NCBI RefSeq assembly: GCF_020554845.1
Contig: NZ_JAJCIA010000016.1
Span: 1 to 64,000, forward strand
Direction: 5' to 3'
Source of the DNA: Blautia faecis
GTDB taxonomy: Bacteria; Bacillota; Clostridia; Lachnospirales; Lachnospiraceae
DNA: 64,000 nt
How positions within the stretch are numbered: position 1 is the stretch's first letter; each line of letters begins with the position of its first letter. The translations under genes and the position numbers were made by a program. Positions 62,458 to 64,000 of the stretch are shown piece after piece. A model generated the notes under the pieces. It searched no databases. It saw only the letters and a program-made list of their open reading frames with translations, and was not told the origin of the DNA.

Positions 62458-63201
62458 CTAAATTCCAAACCACATCTTGCGGATTACGGTCAGTATAGCA
62501 ATATGTACCGGATAAAAAGCATAGAAGAGATATTTTACCCATTTCCCCTGAATAAATCCCCGTTTTTCATTGTACATATTCAAAGGAATAAAAGCAAAGC
62601 AAGCCTTCCATTCATAGATCAGCCAGCAGCTTCCAATAACTGCCTGTGCAGGTTTGTGCTGATGCAGCCAGTACATGATCAGGAGAAATACAAAGCCTTT
62701 ATATCCGTAATCTGCTTTGAGAAAATAGGAGACTGCAAGAAGCAACAACATGCAGACAAGCTGCATGGAAGCATTTTTTTCAAAGTGTTCGACCAGGCAG
62801 AATGCAAGATATCCCAGAAATAAGGTGAAAAAAACGTTCTGCTTATCTGGATACAGCAGAGTGCCATTTTGTGCAAAATTCCATGGAATTTCTGAAATAC
62901 AGGCGAAAATCAGAAGATTTCTTCCATATTTAAAGCGGTTATGGGTGTGAAGAAATCCTTCCACAAGCAGGAAACAGAAAATAGGGAAAGCTGCACGCCC
63001 CACGTCACGCATTACCCGGTATAGGGAATAAGTGGTGCTGCCTATTTGAAACCAGGGCGCAATGGCTGGCGGGTAGTGACGCAGAAGGAAAGAAGCGGTA
63101 TGGTCGATCAGCATAATCGCCATAGCCAGCATCTTCAGGGCACTTCCGCTTAGGATTCTCAGTTTTTCGGGCATAAAAGAAGTTGAGGTTTGCGATGACA
63201 T
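62458..63201 (-). CDS. TraX-family membrane protein
   Basis: 247 residues with about seven membrane helices. The opening LKMLAMAIMLIDHTASFLL and RDVGRAAFPIFCFLLVEGFLHT are typical of TraX, an acyltransferase-3-like family first known from pilin acetylation; chromosomal Clostridial members have unknown substrates. AGGAGG lies 12 bases before the ATG, a long spacing. Confidence 0.88.
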   Translation of the reverse strand: MSSQTSTSFMPEKLRILSGSALKMLAMAIMLIDHTASFLLRHYPPAIAPWFQIGSTTYSLYRVMRDVGRAAFPIFCFLLVEGFLHTHNRFKYGRNLLIFACISEIPWNFAQNGTLLYPDKQNVFFTLFLGYLAFCLVEHFEKNASMQLVCMLLLLAVSYFLKADYGYKGFVFLLIMYWLHQHKPAQAVIGSCWLIYEWKACFAFIPLNMYNEKRGFIQGKWVKYLFYAFYPVHIAILTVIRKMWFGI

Positions 63202-63472
63202 ATCTATGTAAGTCCTCCTGTTTTGAATATAAAGTATTTCCGGATGTTTTTTGCCATGAAAATTCCAGGTGGCAGCTGTGATCGGAATGTTCTTATGTAG
63301 TTTATCATGAAAATAAAATTTCTACAAGACAAATCCAATAAATGGTACTGACAATTTTTTCGTAAATTTTGCAAAATATGACTAGACGAATGAAGGATTT
63401 TGTGAGAAAATAACACTAGGTTGTTAGGTCTTTAACAACGATTAAGTAATCAACACTGAAAGGAGTCTTAAA

Positions 63473-64000
63473 ATGATTTACACTACTGAAGTTGAAAACA
63501 TGTGCCCAGTAGCTAAGGGTGCAAAACATGAGCCAGCTCCGATCCCGGAAGAAGGCCAGTGGGTCCATGCAAAGAAAATTGAAGATATCTCTGGTTTTAC
63601 ACATGGTGTAGGCTGGTGTGCTCCTCAGCAGGGTGCCTGTAAACTGTCCTTAAATGTTAAGAATGGTGTAATCGAGGAAGCCCTTATTGAGACAATCGGA
63701 TGCTCCGGTATGACACATTCTGCAGCTATGGCAGCAGAGGTTCTTCAGGGTAAGACAATTCTTGAAGCATTAAATACAGACCTTGTCTGTGATGCAATCA
63801 ATACAGCAATGAGAGAACTGTTCCTTCAGATCGTTTACGGACGTACTCAGAGTGCTTTCTCTGATGACGGTCTTGCTGTTGGTGCAGGTCTTGAGGACCT
63901 TGGTAAAGGCCTTCGTTCCCAGGTTGGTACAATGTACGCTACCAAGGAAAAAGGAGTTCGTTACCTGGAAATGGCAGAGGGCTATGTAACAGGTATTGCT
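63473..64000 (+). CDS. NifU-like iron-sulfur scaffold protein (partial)
   Basis: 176 residues are visible and the frame is still open at the window end. ATG at 63473 with GAAAGGAG eight bases before it. The sequence shows GWCAPQQGACKLSLNVKNGVIEEALIETIGCSGMTHSAAMAAEVLQG, split here only by description, with the Cys and Asp-type residues of the NifU N-terminal scaffold fold. In many Clostridia the same gene precedes a protein known as GGGtGRT. The 271-base gap before it holds a GTTGTTA / TAACAAC inverted repeat (63419-63438) and no gene. Confidence 0.82.
   Translation, partial: MIYTTEVENMCPVAKGAKHEPAPIPEEGQWVHAKKIEDISGFTHGVGWCAPQQGACKLSLNVKNGVIEEALIETIGCSGMTHSAAMAAEVLQGKTILEALNTDLVCDAINTAMRELFLQIVYGRTQSAFSDDGLAVGAGLEDLGKGLRSQVGTMYATKEKGVRYLEMAEGYVTGIA

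Noticed and set aside
1..64000. CRISPR array, rRNA or prophage
   Set aside because: No regularly spaced repeats, no rRNA segments and no phage structural genes were seen.

Overview
The window looks like a chromosome segment of a gut Clostridium-relative of the family Lachnospiraceae (Blautia/Ruminococcus-like). This is inferred from the mixture of genes: AGGAGG ribosome sites, TTG/GTG starts, sigma-A type promoters, a lysine riboswitch, a selenocysteine-containing SelD, DUF6077/DUF2201/DUF3825 proteins and a NifU-like scaffold. I could not run a search, so the genus is not proven.

Layout. 0.1-6.4 kb: a cytidylate-kinase-like gene, then a three-subunit molybdenum hydroxylase (xdhB-xdhC-xdhA) followed by a DUF6077 membrane protein that appears split in two. 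6.4-8.5 kb: a lysine riboswitch with terminator platform controlling an NhaC-type transporter. 8.8-13 kb: rluF (predicted leaderless, with a tail running into ligA), ligA and metA. 13.2-20.3 kb: tRNA-Arg(CCG) and a run of cell-envelope genes (SH3 membrane protein, secreted NodB deacetylase, zinc phospholipase-like protein, secreted NlpC/P60 protein), then a PduL-like gene. 20.4-26.8 kb: a five-gene operon, LRR protein, VWA/DUF2201, MoxR ATPase, transglutaminase and DUF4203 membrane protein. 27-31.3 kb (minus strand): a MerR-methyltransferase fusion gene, then rfbA-rfbB-rfbD (no rfbC) behind a MerR-type promoter with a 19-bp spacer.

33.5-49.0 kb is the most striking part. A Gram-positive-type Pel exopolysaccharide locus (pelD with an N-terminal SDR domain and a preserved RxxD c-di-GMP site, pelE, a DUF2194 pelA deacetylase, pelF, pelG) is extended by a CotH kinase lipoprotein, a VTC-type polyphosphate-polymerase-like protein, a DUF4956 membrane protein and a DUF4832 secreted protein. 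It is followed by two small genes, a large serine recombinase and an acetyltransferase. The whole block separates two pieces of one ABC-transporter permease gene: the body lies at 48995-49693 and its missing C-terminal ~34 codons lie at 33409-33513 in the same orientation. About 15.5 kb therefore seems to have inserted into that gene, which makes this a Pel-carrying genomic island.

49-64 kb: the remaining ABC ATPase, a flippase-like membrane protein, phosphatidylserine synthase and decarboxylase (the two steps to phosphatidylethanolamine), queH, argH, asd, selD (selenoprotein, in-frame UGA plus SECIS-like hairpin), an FNT-family transporter, topB, a left-handed beta-helix protein, a TraX-like protein and the start of a NifU-like gene cut by the window end.

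A family of 164-bp elements with terminal inverted repeats (three full copies and at least six fragments) is scattered between genes, one copy inside the selD leader and one inside the VWA-MoxR operon. A second, shorter repeat family ends in AACAGTAAC.
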